DNA of 33,064 bases. Source: Prolixibacteraceae bacterium (GTDB lineage Bacteria > Bacteroidota > Bacteroidia > Bacteroidales > Prolixibacteraceae). The position numbers were made by a program, and so were the translations under genes. The notes below the pieces were generated by a model, which saw nothing but the letters and a program-made list of their open reading frames with translations, had not been told where the DNA came from and did not search any database. Below are positions 8,707-17,713 of this stretch, in pieces (positions within the stretch are counted from its first letter, which is position 1; every line of letters begins with the position of its first letter). The stretch is taken from contig JAFGVJ010000190.1 of assembly GCA_016938055.1 (NCBI GenBank), forward strand, positions 1 to 33,064, written 5' to 3'.

Positions 8707-10251
8707 ATGAAAAAAATAATCTATCAGATCATCATCATCTTTACGCTGCTGACTGTTTCTATCAGCTGCGATAAAGACTGGCTGGAACTGGAATTGACCG
8801 GTGCTGTTCCTTTCTCCAGCGAATTGCTCGATACCGATGAGAAAGTGTTTGAAGTGCTATGTGGCGCTTACGATTTCTTGCAGGTGAAATATTATTCAGG
8901 CTGGAGTTCTTACTACATGCTGGCGAACCTTGCCAGTGACGATGGCGTTCCCGTGGGCGGAGGTTTTTCCGACCGTCCGGAATACTGGGACTTTTATCAG
9001 TACGAAGTGACTGCCGAGAACCCGGCCATTCTGCAATACTGGAGAAGGAATTATTATGGTATTTATCGTGCCAACATCGTTATCAACGAAATTGATTTGG
9101 AAACCAATGCTGTCAAACAATACAAGGCTGAAGCAAAGTTCCTGCGCGCATATTTCTATTTTGAACTGGTGAAAGCATTTGGCGATGTAGCCTTCTACAC
9201 TACCAACCTGGCTCCATCGGAATACAACATTTCCAATACCGAGAAATCGGTCATTTATGCTCAAATTGAACAAGACCTGTTGGATGCCATTGAAGTATTA
9301 CCAAACAAGTCGCAACAATCAAGGGCCGACATTACTCGTGCCAGCAAAGGAGCCGCTCAGGCACTGCTGGGAAAAGTTTACCTCTTCCAGGAAAAATTTG
9401 CCGAAGCAGCAACAGTTCTCGGAACGGTCATCACATCGGGCGAATATGCCCTGACTGCTGAATACGACAGCATCTTCATGAAAAGTGAAGAATTTGGGAT
9501 TGAATCGGTTTTCGAAATCCCTTACATGTCATACATCCATGGTGATTTCTGGGGCAATGGCCGCGAATCGGAAGGAAACATCGAAGTGCAATTGGCCGGT
9601 CCGCGCGAAACAGCCATTACCGGAATTTACAATGCTGGTTGGGGCTTCGACATGATCGATTCCAGTCTCATTGACCTTTTCGATGCCGAAGGCGATGCCG
9701 TTCGTAAATACGGTACCGGTTACGGACCTGAACTGTTCAAGGAAGTGTTGGTAGTTGCTCCTGCCGACGATGCGAATAACAACGGTTTCCCCGATGCCAA
9801 AGAGAAAGAAGGCTGGACCGGATGGTATCAGAAAAAACGGGCTCCGTACATTGGTTATAACGATCCCGGACAGTCCCCCATGGAAGCTACCTACGAAAAC
9901 AACGAACGCATGATCCGTTATGCCGATGTATTACTGATGTATGCCGAAGCATTGAATCGCAAGAGCCCTGCCGACGATGGCAAAGCCCTGGATGCAGTCA
10001 ACGAAGTGAGGGAACGTGCAAAATTACCTGCCTTGTCGGGCTTGTCGGGTGCTGCTTTACTTGAAAGGATCAAGAAAGAGCGCCGGATGGAATTCGGGAT
10101 GGAAGGTCATCGTTACTGGGACCTCGTTCGCTGGGGCGACGGACCAGCCGTTCTGGGCAGCCGTGGATTTACTGCTGGTGTTCACGAAGTATGGCCACTG
10201 CCTCAGGCCGAAGTTGGTAAAACTTCCCTGGTTCAAAATCCTGGTTATTAA
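8707..10251 (+). CDS. SusD/RagB family glycan-binding lipoprotein
   Basis: Lipobox 'TVSISC'; 'YRANIVINEID', 'AEAKFLRAYFYFELVKAFGDV', 'LLMYAEALNR', 'IKKERRMEFGMEGHRYWDLVRWG'. Adjacent to SusC. Confidence 0.96.
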   Translation: MKKIIYQIIIIFTLLTVSISCDKDWLELELTGAVPFSSELLDTDEKVFEVLCGAYDFLQVKYYSGWSSYYMLANLASDDGVPVGGGFSDRPEYWDFYQYEVTAENPAILQYWRRNYYGIYRANIVINEIDLETNAVKQYKAEAKFLRAYFYFELVKAFGDVAFYTTNLAPSEYNISNTEKSVIYAQIEQDLLDAIEVLPNKSQQSRADITRASKGAAQALLGKVYLFQEKFAEAATVLGTVITSGEYALTAEYDSIFMKSEEFGIESVFEIPYMSYIHGDFWGNGRESEGNIEVQLAGPRETAITGIYNAGWGFDMIDSSLIDLFDAEGDAVRKYGTGYGPELFKEVLVVAPADDANNNGFPDAKEKEGWTGWYQKKRAPYIGYNDPGQSPMEATYENNERMIRYADVLLMYAEALNRKSPADDGKALDAVNEVRERAKLPALSGLSGAALLERIKKERRMEFGMEGHRYWDLVRWGDGPAVLGSRGFTAGVHEVWPLPQAEVGKTSLVQNPGY

Positions 10252-10280
10252 GATCAGATAAGCGTTGAAGAATACATACG

Positions 10281-10318
10281 AAAGACACTCCTCACCTTTC
10301 TGAGGGGGGAGTGTCTTT
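10281..10318 (+). terminator. Intrinsic-terminator-like hairpin after susD
   Basis: aaagacactc (10281-10290) pairs with gagtgtcttt (10309-10318), inner ctca/tgag, followed by T-rich DNA. Confidence 0.75.
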
Positions 10319-10455
10319 ATTTTCAAATTCTTTTTTTATTTTCTTTTGGTTCAAACAGGATAAACCCTGATTTTTTCATTGAAAGAATTGGAAATTGTTT
10401 TATTTTACAACCGATCTAATAATCTAATATATTGACGCTTACAATTAGAAATGCT

Positions 10456-12027
10456 ATGGAAGGTAAAAAAGGTTTTGTGGTAAAAGTATCGTTGATCGTG
10501 GCCCTGGGTGGATTCCTGATGGGTTTCGATGCTTCGGTGATTTCAGGAGTCATCAAATTTATTGAACCTGAGTTTAATCTGACAAAAATCCAGTTGGGCT
10601 GGGCAGTGAGCTGCTTGACCTTAACATCAACACTGGCCATGATGGTTGCAGGTCCCTTGAGCGACAAATTTGGTCGTAAATTGATCCTGAAATATGCAGC
10701 CATCTTGTACGCTATTTCAGCCATTCTTTCGGCCATTGCTCCCACCTTTGCCTTGTTGGTTGTAGCCCGCATGATTGGCGGTCTGGGCGTTGGTGCTTCA
10801 CTGATTATTGCTCCCATGTACATTGCTGAAATATCACCGGCAAAAATCAGGGGGCGTATGGTTTCTTTCAACCAGCTGAACATTGTTTTAGGGATTTCGG
10901 TGGCCTTTTTTACCAACTACCTGATTTTGCAACTTGCTCAGGGTGGAAGCACATTTGCCGCCTCGCTGGGAATTGATCAATATGCCTGGCGTTGGATGTT
11001 GGGGCTGGAAACATTGCCGGCAATTCTGTACTTCATTTTCCTGTTCTTTGTTCCTCCAAGTCCACGTTGGCTGGCCATGAACGGTCACGATGAACAAGCC
11101 TTAAAAATATTGACCCAGGCCAGTGGCTCGCAAAATGCCCATGAGGTACTCGAAGCCATTAAAACCAACCTGGCAGCGAATGTTGACAAAGCGAAAGCCC
11201 GTTTGTCCGACCTTTTTAAACCCGCCCTTAAGCTGGTGTTGCTCATAGGGGTGGTCATTGCCATATTGCAACAGATTACCGGGATTAACGCGGTTTTCTT
11301 TTATGCACCCATGATTTTTGAACAAACCGGGATTGGGGTTGACGCTTCTTTTTCGCAAGCCATTTTGGTAGGCTTAACCAACTTGGTTTTTACCATTTTG
11401 GCCATGTGGCTCATCGATAAGTTGGGCCGAAAATTTTTGTTGGTAGTTGGCTTCTCCGGAATCCTGATTTCCATGTCGATCCTGGCCTACTCTTTTGCAT
11501 CAGCAACTTATACCCTCAGCAATGAAGCCATTGCGAATCTCATGCAAACACTTCCTTCAGTGGACTGGAGCTCGTTGCAGAACATCACTTTTAACAGCGA
11601 CATCGCCATTAAAGAAGCTCTCCATAGCCTGATGGGGTCAGAACAGGCCAAAACTCATGCTGCCGACATTGTCAGTCAGTCCATCCACATCAACTCATGG
11701 CTGGTGCTGATTGGGATCATTGGCTTTGTTGCTTCGTTTGCCATTTCGGTAGGCCCTGTAATGTGGGTGTTGTTTTCCGAATTGTTTCCCAATACCATAC
11801 GCGGAATTGCCATTTCGTTCATCGGCTTTATCAATTCAGCCGTCAGCTTTTCGGTACAACTGGTATTCCCATGGGAACTCGAAAATTTGGGGAATGCAGG
11901 AACCTTCCTCATTTATGGCATTTTTGGCCTGTTGGGACTCGTTTTTGTGTTGGTATTCCTCCCCGAAACAAAGGGGAAGTCGCTCGAAGAGTTGGAAACC
12001 ATTTTAGTGAAATCTGATAAAAAATAA
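10456..12027 (+). CDS. MFS sugar porter family transporter (ATG 10456 preferred to the TTG at 10432)
   Basis: 'GGFLMGFDASVISG', 'GPLSDKFGRK', 'PSPRWLAMNG', 'QQITGINAVFFYAPMIFEQTG', 'FSELFPNTIRG', 'LPETKGKSLEELE'; about 12 TM segments. Confidence 0.93.
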   Translation: MEGKKGFVVKVSLIVALGGFLMGFDASVISGVIKFIEPEFNLTKIQLGWAVSCLTLTSTLAMMVAGPLSDKFGRKLILKYAAILYAISAILSAIAPTFALLVVARMIGGLGVGASLIIAPMYIAEISPAKIRGRMVSFNQLNIVLGISVAFFTNYLILQLAQGGSTFAASLGIDQYAWRWMLGLETLPAILYFIFLFFVPPSPRWLAMNGHDEQALKILTQASGSQNAHEVLEAIKTNLAANVDKAKARLSDLFKPALKLVLLIGVVIAILQQITGINAVFFYAPMIFEQTGIGVDASFSQAILVGLTNLVFTILAMWLIDKLGRKFLLVVGFSGILISMSILAYSFASATYTLSNEAIANLMQTLPSVDWSSLQNITFNSDIAIKEALHSLMGSEQAKTHAADIVSQSIHINSWLVLIGIIGFVASFAISVGPVMWVLFSELFPNTIRGIAISFIGFINSAVSFSVQLVFPWELENLGNAGTFLIYGIFGLLGLVFVLVFLPETKGKSLEELETILVKSDKK

Positions 12028-12031
12028 ACAA

Positions 12032-13333
12032 ATGAGAACCTTATATTTTCCGCTTATCATGGTCGTGCTTTTTGCGTCATGTCAATCGAAAAAACCAAAA
12101 ACGGCCGAAGAAGCCGGCCCTAAAAAGGTAGAAGTCATCAATACCGATGGTCAATACCGCTTGCACGTCGATGGCAAAGAATTTTACATCCATGGTGCAG
12201 GCTGTGAATTTGGCGATATAGCCTCCCTGGCAAAACATGGTGCAAACTCCTTCCGTACCTGGCGTACCGATAACGGCAAAAATACCGGGAAAGAAATCCT
12301 TGACCAGGCTTATGAAAACGGGCTGATGGTAATGATGGGCCTCGACATTCAGCGCGAACGTCATGGCTTCGACTACAACAATCCCGAAGATGTTCAGAAA
12401 CAATTGGAATACGTAAAGGGTGAGGTGATGAAATACAAGGACCACCCTGCCTTGCTGGCCTGGGGGATTGGCAACGAACTGAACCTGCGTGCTTCCAACA
12501 TGAAAGTGTGGGATGCCGTGATCGACATAGCAAAGATGATTCACGAGATAGACCCGAACCACCCGGCAACCACCATGCTGGCCGGTATTGGCAAACGTGA
12601 GGTCGATTATTTTGCCGAAAACTGCAGGGATCTCGACTTTATTTGCGTACAAATGTATGCCGACATCGAAAACCTGCAAACCCGATTAGCCGATGCTGGA
12701 TACAACGGACCCTATATCGTCACCGAATGGGGAGCAACCGGACACTGGGAAGTACCGCCAACTGAATGGGGAGCGCCTGTGGAACAAACCAGCCAGGAAA
12801 AACAAAATGCCTTTTTGCACCGCTACGAAGTGGCCATCAAAGCCGATGAAAAGCGCTGCATGGGATCCTATGCTTTCCTCTGGGGACAGAAACAGGAACG
12901 TACCCCTACCTGGTACGGCATGATCCTTGAAAATGGCCACACCACCGAAACCGTCGATGCCATGTACAAGATATGGAACGGCAAATGGCCCGAAAACCGT
13001 TGCCCAACCCTGGACTCATTGCGTATCAATGGCCTTAAAATTTACGACAACGTTACTGTGAAACCTGGCGAAACCTTTACTGCTTTTGCCGCAGCACGCG
13101 ATTACGAGGGCGAAGCGCTGACCTATCGTTGGGAGATTATGCACGAAAGCACCGATTTGGGTGATGGTGGCGACTTTGAATCCCGTCCCGAAACTTTGCT
13201 GAACGAAATGGGCGAAGCTGAAATGATCATTACTGCACCAGCCAATGGTGGAGCCTACCGCCTTTTCGTTTATGTAAACGACGGTCACGAACATTCAGCT
13301 ACTGCTAATTTTCCATTTCTGGTAAAAAATTAA
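12032..13333 (+). CDS. TIM-barrel glycoside hydrolase lipoprotein with C-terminal Ig-like domain (GH158-like endo-beta-1,3-glucanase candidate)
   Basis: Lipobox 'VLFASC'; TIM-barrel GH motifs 'HGANSFRTWRTDNG', 'LLAWGIGNEL' (E149), 'GPYIVTEWGATG' (E232); C-terminal Ig-like 'ARDYEGEALTYRWEIMHES'. GH158 assignment is a recollection. Confidence 0.7.
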   Translation: MRTLYFPLIMVVLFASCQSKKPKTAEEAGPKKVEVINTDGQYRLHVDGKEFYIHGAGCEFGDIASLAKHGANSFRTWRTDNGKNTGKEILDQAYENGLMVMMGLDIQRERHGFDYNNPEDVQKQLEYVKGEVMKYKDHPALLAWGIGNELNLRASNMKVWDAVIDIAKMIHEIDPNHPATTMLAGIGKREVDYFAENCRDLDFICVQMYADIENLQTRLADAGYNGPYIVTEWGATGHWEVPPTEWGAPVEQTSQEKQNAFLHRYEVAIKADEKRCMGSYAFLWGQKQERTPTWYGMILENGHTTETVDAMYKIWNGKWPENRCPTLDSLRINGLKIYDNVTVKPGETFTAFAAARDYEGEALTYRWEIMHESTDLGDGGDFESRPETLLNEMGEAEMIITAPANGGAYRLFVYVNDGHEHSATANFPFLVKN

Positions 13334-13337
13334 ACTC

Positions 13338-14240
13338 ATGCCCGTATACCTGAAGAATACTCACCTTAATGTGGTCATTGGCTGCCCGATGGAATGGTAT
13401 CGTGGCTCGCGGTTCGATCATTCGGGGAATATTCTTCAGGTAACGTTAAACGGGAAACATACCTTTTGCACCTCCGAAAAGCCCGAGCTATCACCTTATT
13501 ACGGATTTGGCTTGTTGAATGAGTTCGACATTGACCAGCCACAAGCTTACCACGAAACACCAGCCGGGAAGTATTTTGCAAAATTAGGTGTCGGTCAATT
13601 GCTGAAAGAGGATGATGGTCCCTACAATTTTTTTAACAACTACGAGATGCTTCCCCGGCAATTTTTCATCCAACAGCAGGATGAAAACAGTTTGATCTTT
13701 CAGTCGGAGCATGAACATTCTGACACAGAAATAACTGATTATCAGAAAAAATTATCCATCAACCAAAATCACTTGCTGATTGAATACCGTTTGGAAAACA
13801 AAGGCTCATCGGTATTGAAAACGAGCGAATATGCTCACAATTTTATTGCCGTCGACAACAGCCATGTTAATGGCAACTATTTGTTAGAATTCAACTTTGA
13901 ACTGAAACCGGATCAATTTGAAGCCAATCACAACATTGACACGCTCCTGAATTTCAATGGCCATCAACTAACCTGGACAAAATCCCCCGATAAGGATTTT
14001 TTTATTCGTCGCCTGAATGGGAGCCTTGCAAAAGGTCAATGGTGGAAGCTCACCAACCTGGCCGAAGGTGCCGGGCTGAAAGAAGAAGTCAGTTTCGAGG
14101 CAGGCCTTGTTAACCTGTGGGGGACCCGGCATGTTTTGAGTCCCGAACTTTTTAATGAGCTAAGCATAGAACCCGGCCAGGCGGTAACATGGTGGAGAAA
14201 ATATACTTTTTTTGATGAAGCACACATTGCTGGTGCTTGA
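13338..14240 (+). CDS. Aldose-1-epimerase/galactose mutarotase-like fold protein, no signal peptide
   Basis: 'GCPMEWYRGSRFDHSGNILQVTLNGKHTFC', 'GLLNEFDIDQP', 'LLIEYRLENKGSSVLKTSEYAHNFIAVDN' resemble mutarotase-like beta-sandwich proteins. Confidence 0.65.
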   Translation: MPVYLKNTHLNVVIGCPMEWYRGSRFDHSGNILQVTLNGKHTFCTSEKPELSPYYGFGLLNEFDIDQPQAYHETPAGKYFAKLGVGQLLKEDDGPYNFFNNYEMLPRQFFIQQQDENSLIFQSEHEHSDTEITDYQKKLSINQNHLLIEYRLENKGSSVLKTSEYAHNFIAVDNSHVNGNYLLEFNFELKPDQFEANHNIDTLLNFNGHQLTWTKSPDKDFFIRRLNGSLAKGQWWKLTNLAEGAGLKEEVSFEAGLVNLWGTRHVLSPELFNELSIEPGQAVTWWRKYTFFDEAHIAGA

Positions 14241-14253
14241 AAAATGATAAAGA

Positions 14254-17200
14254 ATGAAGAAGGAAATTCACATTGGAAATACACGGATACTTCAAAGTGA
14301 TAAACCGGTTCAGGGAAAATGGATCGATCGGGAAGGTGAGGCTTTTTATGTCATTAGCCATTTCGATGAAATGCCTCCTTTCTTCCTGTCCATTGTGAGT
14401 CATTCCGACCACTGGATGTATTTGTCTAGCAACGGAAGTCTTACCGCGGGCCGTACCAATCCTGAACTTGCGCTTTTCCCCTATTACACCGATGACAAAA
14501 TACACGATTACGCCGGAGTCACCGGTAGTAAAACTATCATCATGGTTACCATCAACGGGAAAACCAGTTTGTGGGAACCGTTCTCAAACCGTTACAAAGG
14601 GATCTACCAAACCCTGAAGCGGATATACAAAAATGGTACTGGAAACAAAATCATTTTTGAAGAAGTCAATTTCGATTTACAATTGACCTTCAGTTATAGT
14701 TGGATGAACAGCGAAAGGTTCGGGTGGGTCAGGAAAAGCTCCCTTTCCAATCAAAACCACAATGCTGTTGAAATAAACATTGTCGATGGAATTCAAAATA
14801 TTTTACCTTATGGCATTAATCGAACTATGCAAGGTATGCTTAGTACTTTGGTTGATGCATACAAGAAAACAGAACGAATTGGAAATTTAGCCATTTATCG
14901 CCTTAGTTCCATACCTGTTGACCGTGCTGAACCCAGTGAGGCATTAAAAGCCAATACCGTTTGGAGTGTTGGTCTCGAAAACACAACACTTTTATTAAGC
15001 AACAAGCAGCTCGATGGTTTTTGCAGCGGTGTTGAGGTGGAAAACGAAATGGAAAACCTTGGAACCAAGGGTGCCTATCTCATCAATTCTACCTTTAAAC
15101 TCGAAGCCAACGTTGTTAAAACCTGGTACCTCGTAGCCGAAGTCAACCAGGATAGTGCTCAAATAAAGGCTACACTGCATTTTATGAAGCAGCACAACTG
15201 CTCAGCAAAGCTGGAGGAGGATATTGAGGACGGAACCCAGAAACTGATTGGCATAGTGGCCAAAGCCGATGGCTTGCAACTGACTGCCGATACACTCAAT
15301 ACAAAACGCCACTTTGCCAACATCTTGTTCAATAGCATGCGGGGCGGGGTACCGCTCAACGATTACCTGGTGCAAACCAATGATTTTATTCGGCACATCG
15401 GGCAGTTCAATAAATCAATTTACGCGCAAAATGAAGCGTGGCTCAATAGTCTCGAAAAAGAAATACCCTATTATAAACTGATTGATCGGCTTAATCAGCA
15501 AGGCAAACCCGATTTGATTAGATTGGGACTAGAATATTTGCCGCTCATGTTTAGCCGCCGCCATGGAGACCCCAGCCGCCCATGGAATTTGTTCAACATT
15601 CAGTTGAAGAACAGCGATGGCTCACCTTCGTTAAACTACCAGGGCAACTGGCGCGATATTTTTCAGAACTGGGAAGCTTTGGCCATCTCGTACCCCGGGT
15701 TTTTACCGGGTATGATTGCAAAATTCCTGAATGCCTCTACCATTGACGGGTACAACGCTTACAAAATTACCCGAGATGGCATCGAGTGGGAAGTACTCGA
15801 CCCCGATGATCCCTGGTCGAACATTGGTTACTGGGGCGATCACCAGATTATTTACCTGGAAAAACTCCTCGAATGGTCGGAGAAATTTTTCCCCGGACAG
15901 TTGGTGAAATGGTTCAAGCAAAAACTGTTTGCATATGCCAACGTACCCTACCAACACAAACCCTATCAGCAATTACTGAAAAACCCCTACGATTCAATTT
16001 CTTTCAACGAGGCCAAACACCTGCGCTGCCTTCAACTCGAGAAAGAACTGGGAGCCGACGGTAAACTGATTCAAACAGCGAAGGGAACGCTTCAGGTAAA
16101 CCTGGCTGAAAAGCTCCTGGTTCCTTTGCTCTCGAAACTAAGCAATTTTGTCCCTGGTGCAGGAATCTGGATGAACACCCAGCGCCCGGAGTGGAACGAT
16201 GCCAACAATGCCCTGGTTGGGATTGGCGCATCAATGGTCACCCTTTATTACCTGCGCCGTTACGTTTCCTTCCTCGAAAAACTGTTGGGGGATACCGATT
16301 TCAATGAAGTTGAAATCAGCACCGAAGTACTGGAACTCTTCAACAACATCAACAGGGCCCTCATGGATAACCAGTCTGCCCTGCATGCAGCATTATCCGA
16401 CGAAACACGCAAAACAATCATGGATGGCCTGGGAGAAGCCGGTAGCCAATTCAGGGCAAAAGTTTATGCCGGACTGCAAGAAACCACTGGCATTCTTGAG
16501 CTGCCAACACTATCAGGTTTTCTGAAAACAGTCAAGCAATACATCCATCATTCCATAGAGCACAACCGTCGTTCCGATGGCTTGTACCATGCCTATAATC
16601 TCTTGCTGATCAAACCCGATAAAGTTGGGGTGCGTCACTTAACCGAAATGCTCGAAGGACAAGTGGCCCTTTTAAGTTCCGGTACCCTAAGCCCGTCGGA
16701 AGCACTGGAGTTATTGAACAATTTGCGAAACAGCCAATTGTACCGACCCGATCAGCGTTCGTACACACTTTATCCCAACAAGCAATTACCCTCGTTGCTG
16801 CAAATCAATAACCTTACCGCCGAAGAGGTGAATGTTTCGGCCTTGTTAAAACACTTGTTGGAAAGTGGGAATACCGATATCGTCAAACAGGATCTGGAAG
16901 GGGTTTTCCATTTCAACGGAAAATTCAACAATAGCAAAACATTGGCTGACCAGCTCAATCAGTTGAAAGTTGAAATGCCCGATCTTGAAAATGAAAAAAA
17001 ATACCTACTCGATTTGTACGAAAAATTGTTCGATCACCAATCATTCACGGGTCGATCGGGTACTTTTTATAAATACGAAGGGCTGGGCTGTATTTATTGG
17101 CACATGGTTTCCAAGTTGTTGCTGGCAGTGAGCGAAAACATACAACATGCAATCAGCACCAAAACTGGGGAACATGTTATTGCCCAACTCCGGAAGCATT

Positions 17201-17685
17201 ACAACGAAATACGTGAAGGCATTGGCAGCCATAAATCACCGGCCGAGTACGGTGCTTTCCCTTCCGATCCTTATTCGCATACACCATCAATGATGGGCGT
17301 TCAACAGCCCGGTATGACCGGACAAGTGAAGGAAGACATTCTCACACGGTGGTTCGAATTGGGTGTAGAAGTGAAAGGCGGCAGCGTCCATTTTCATCCC
17401 GAGATGATCGATCCTTCAGAATTCAACCTTCAGCTTCATGCTGAAAATCAATCATTCTTTGAGCGTCACTTCAAAATTACTTTACCAGCAAAGCACACCT
17501 TTGCGGCATTTTCATTTTGCCACATCCCGGTGCTGTATCTGAAAGGCCATCAGAACGAAGTACTACTTCAGCTAAAAGGCGATAAGACCTTTAAAAACAG
17601 TGGTCATGAAGTGGGTAAGGAATGGTCGGCAGCCATCTTTTCCCGAAGCGATGAGGTGCAGCAAATCACTGTTCACTTTGAATAA
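14254..17685 (+). CDS. Large (1143 aa) cytoplasmic GH94-superfamily-like protein; candidate beta-1,3-glucan/oligoglucan phosphorylase (GH94/GH149/GH161-like)
   Basis: No signal peptide; N-terminal 'DHWMYLSSNGSLTAGRTNPELALFPYYTDDKIHD'; central 'GYWGDHQIIYLEKLLEWSEKFFP' and 'GIWMNTQRPEWNDANNALVG' (WND motif like the GH94 catalytic Asp region; D649). Cassette context. Confidence 0.6.
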   Translation: MKKEIHIGNTRILQSDKPVQGKWIDREGEAFYVISHFDEMPPFFLSIVSHSDHWMYLSSNGSLTAGRTNPELALFPYYTDDKIHDYAGVTGSKTIIMVTINGKTSLWEPFSNRYKGIYQTLKRIYKNGTGNKIIFEEVNFDLQLTFSYSWMNSERFGWVRKSSLSNQNHNAVEINIVDGIQNILPYGINRTMQGMLSTLVDAYKKTERIGNLAIYRLSSIPVDRAEPSEALKANTVWSVGLENTTLLLSNKQLDGFCSGVEVENEMENLGTKGAYLINSTFKLEANVVKTWYLVAEVNQDSAQIKATLHFMKQHNCSAKLEEDIEDGTQKLIGIVAKADGLQLTADTLNTKRHFANILFNSMRGGVPLNDYLVQTNDFIRHIGQFNKSIYAQNEAWLNSLEKEIPYYKLIDRLNQQGKPDLIRLGLEYLPLMFSRRHGDPSRPWNLFNIQLKNSDGSPSLNYQGNWRDIFQNWEALAISYPGFLPGMIAKFLNASTIDGYNAYKITRDGIEWEVLDPDDPWSNIGYWGDHQIIYLEKLLEWSEKFFPGQLVKWFKQKLFAYANVPYQHKPYQQLLKNPYDSISFNEAKHLRCLQLEKELGADGKLIQTAKGTLQVNLAEKLLVPLLSKLSNFVPGAGIWMNTQRPEWNDANNALVGIGASMVTLYYLRRYVSFLEKLLGDTDFNEVEISTEVLELFNNINRALMDNQSALHAALSDETRKTIMDGLGEAGSQFRAKVYAGLQETTGILELPTLSGFLKTVKQYIHHSIEHNRRSDGLYHAYNLLLIKPDKVGVRHLTEMLEGQVALLSSGTLSPSEALELLNNLRNSQLYRPDQRSYTLYPNKQLPSLLQINNLTAEEVNVSALLKHLLESGNTDIVKQDLEGVFHFNGKFNNSKTLADQLNQLKVEMPDLENEKKYLLDLYEKLFDHQSFTGRSGTFYKYEGLGCIYWHMVSKLLLAVSENIQHAISTKTGEHVIAQLRKHYNEIREGIGSHKSPAEYGAFPSDPYSHTPSMMGVQQPGMTGQVKEDILTRWFELGVEVKGGSVHFHPEMIDPSEFNLQLHAENQSFFERHFKITLPAKHTFAAFSFCHIPVLYLKGHQNEVLLQLKGDKTFKNSGHEVGKEWSAAIFSRSDEVQQITVHFE

Positions 17686-17713
17686 ATTCAGACAACCAAT
17701 AAAATTGAATACA

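Noticed and set aside
10432-10455. TTG start for the MFS gene
   Set aside because: ATG at 10456 gives a normal N-terminus ahead of the first TM helix.
12077-12679. 200-aa antisense ORF opposite the GH lipoprotein
   Set aside because: Opposite a strongly supported CDS; composition reflects codon bias of the sense strand; no recognisable domain.
17600-17713. N-terminal extension of GH3 overlapping the 1143-aa gene
   Set aside because: ATG 17714 gives a clear lipoprotein signal peptide; the extension overlaps the upstream CDS.
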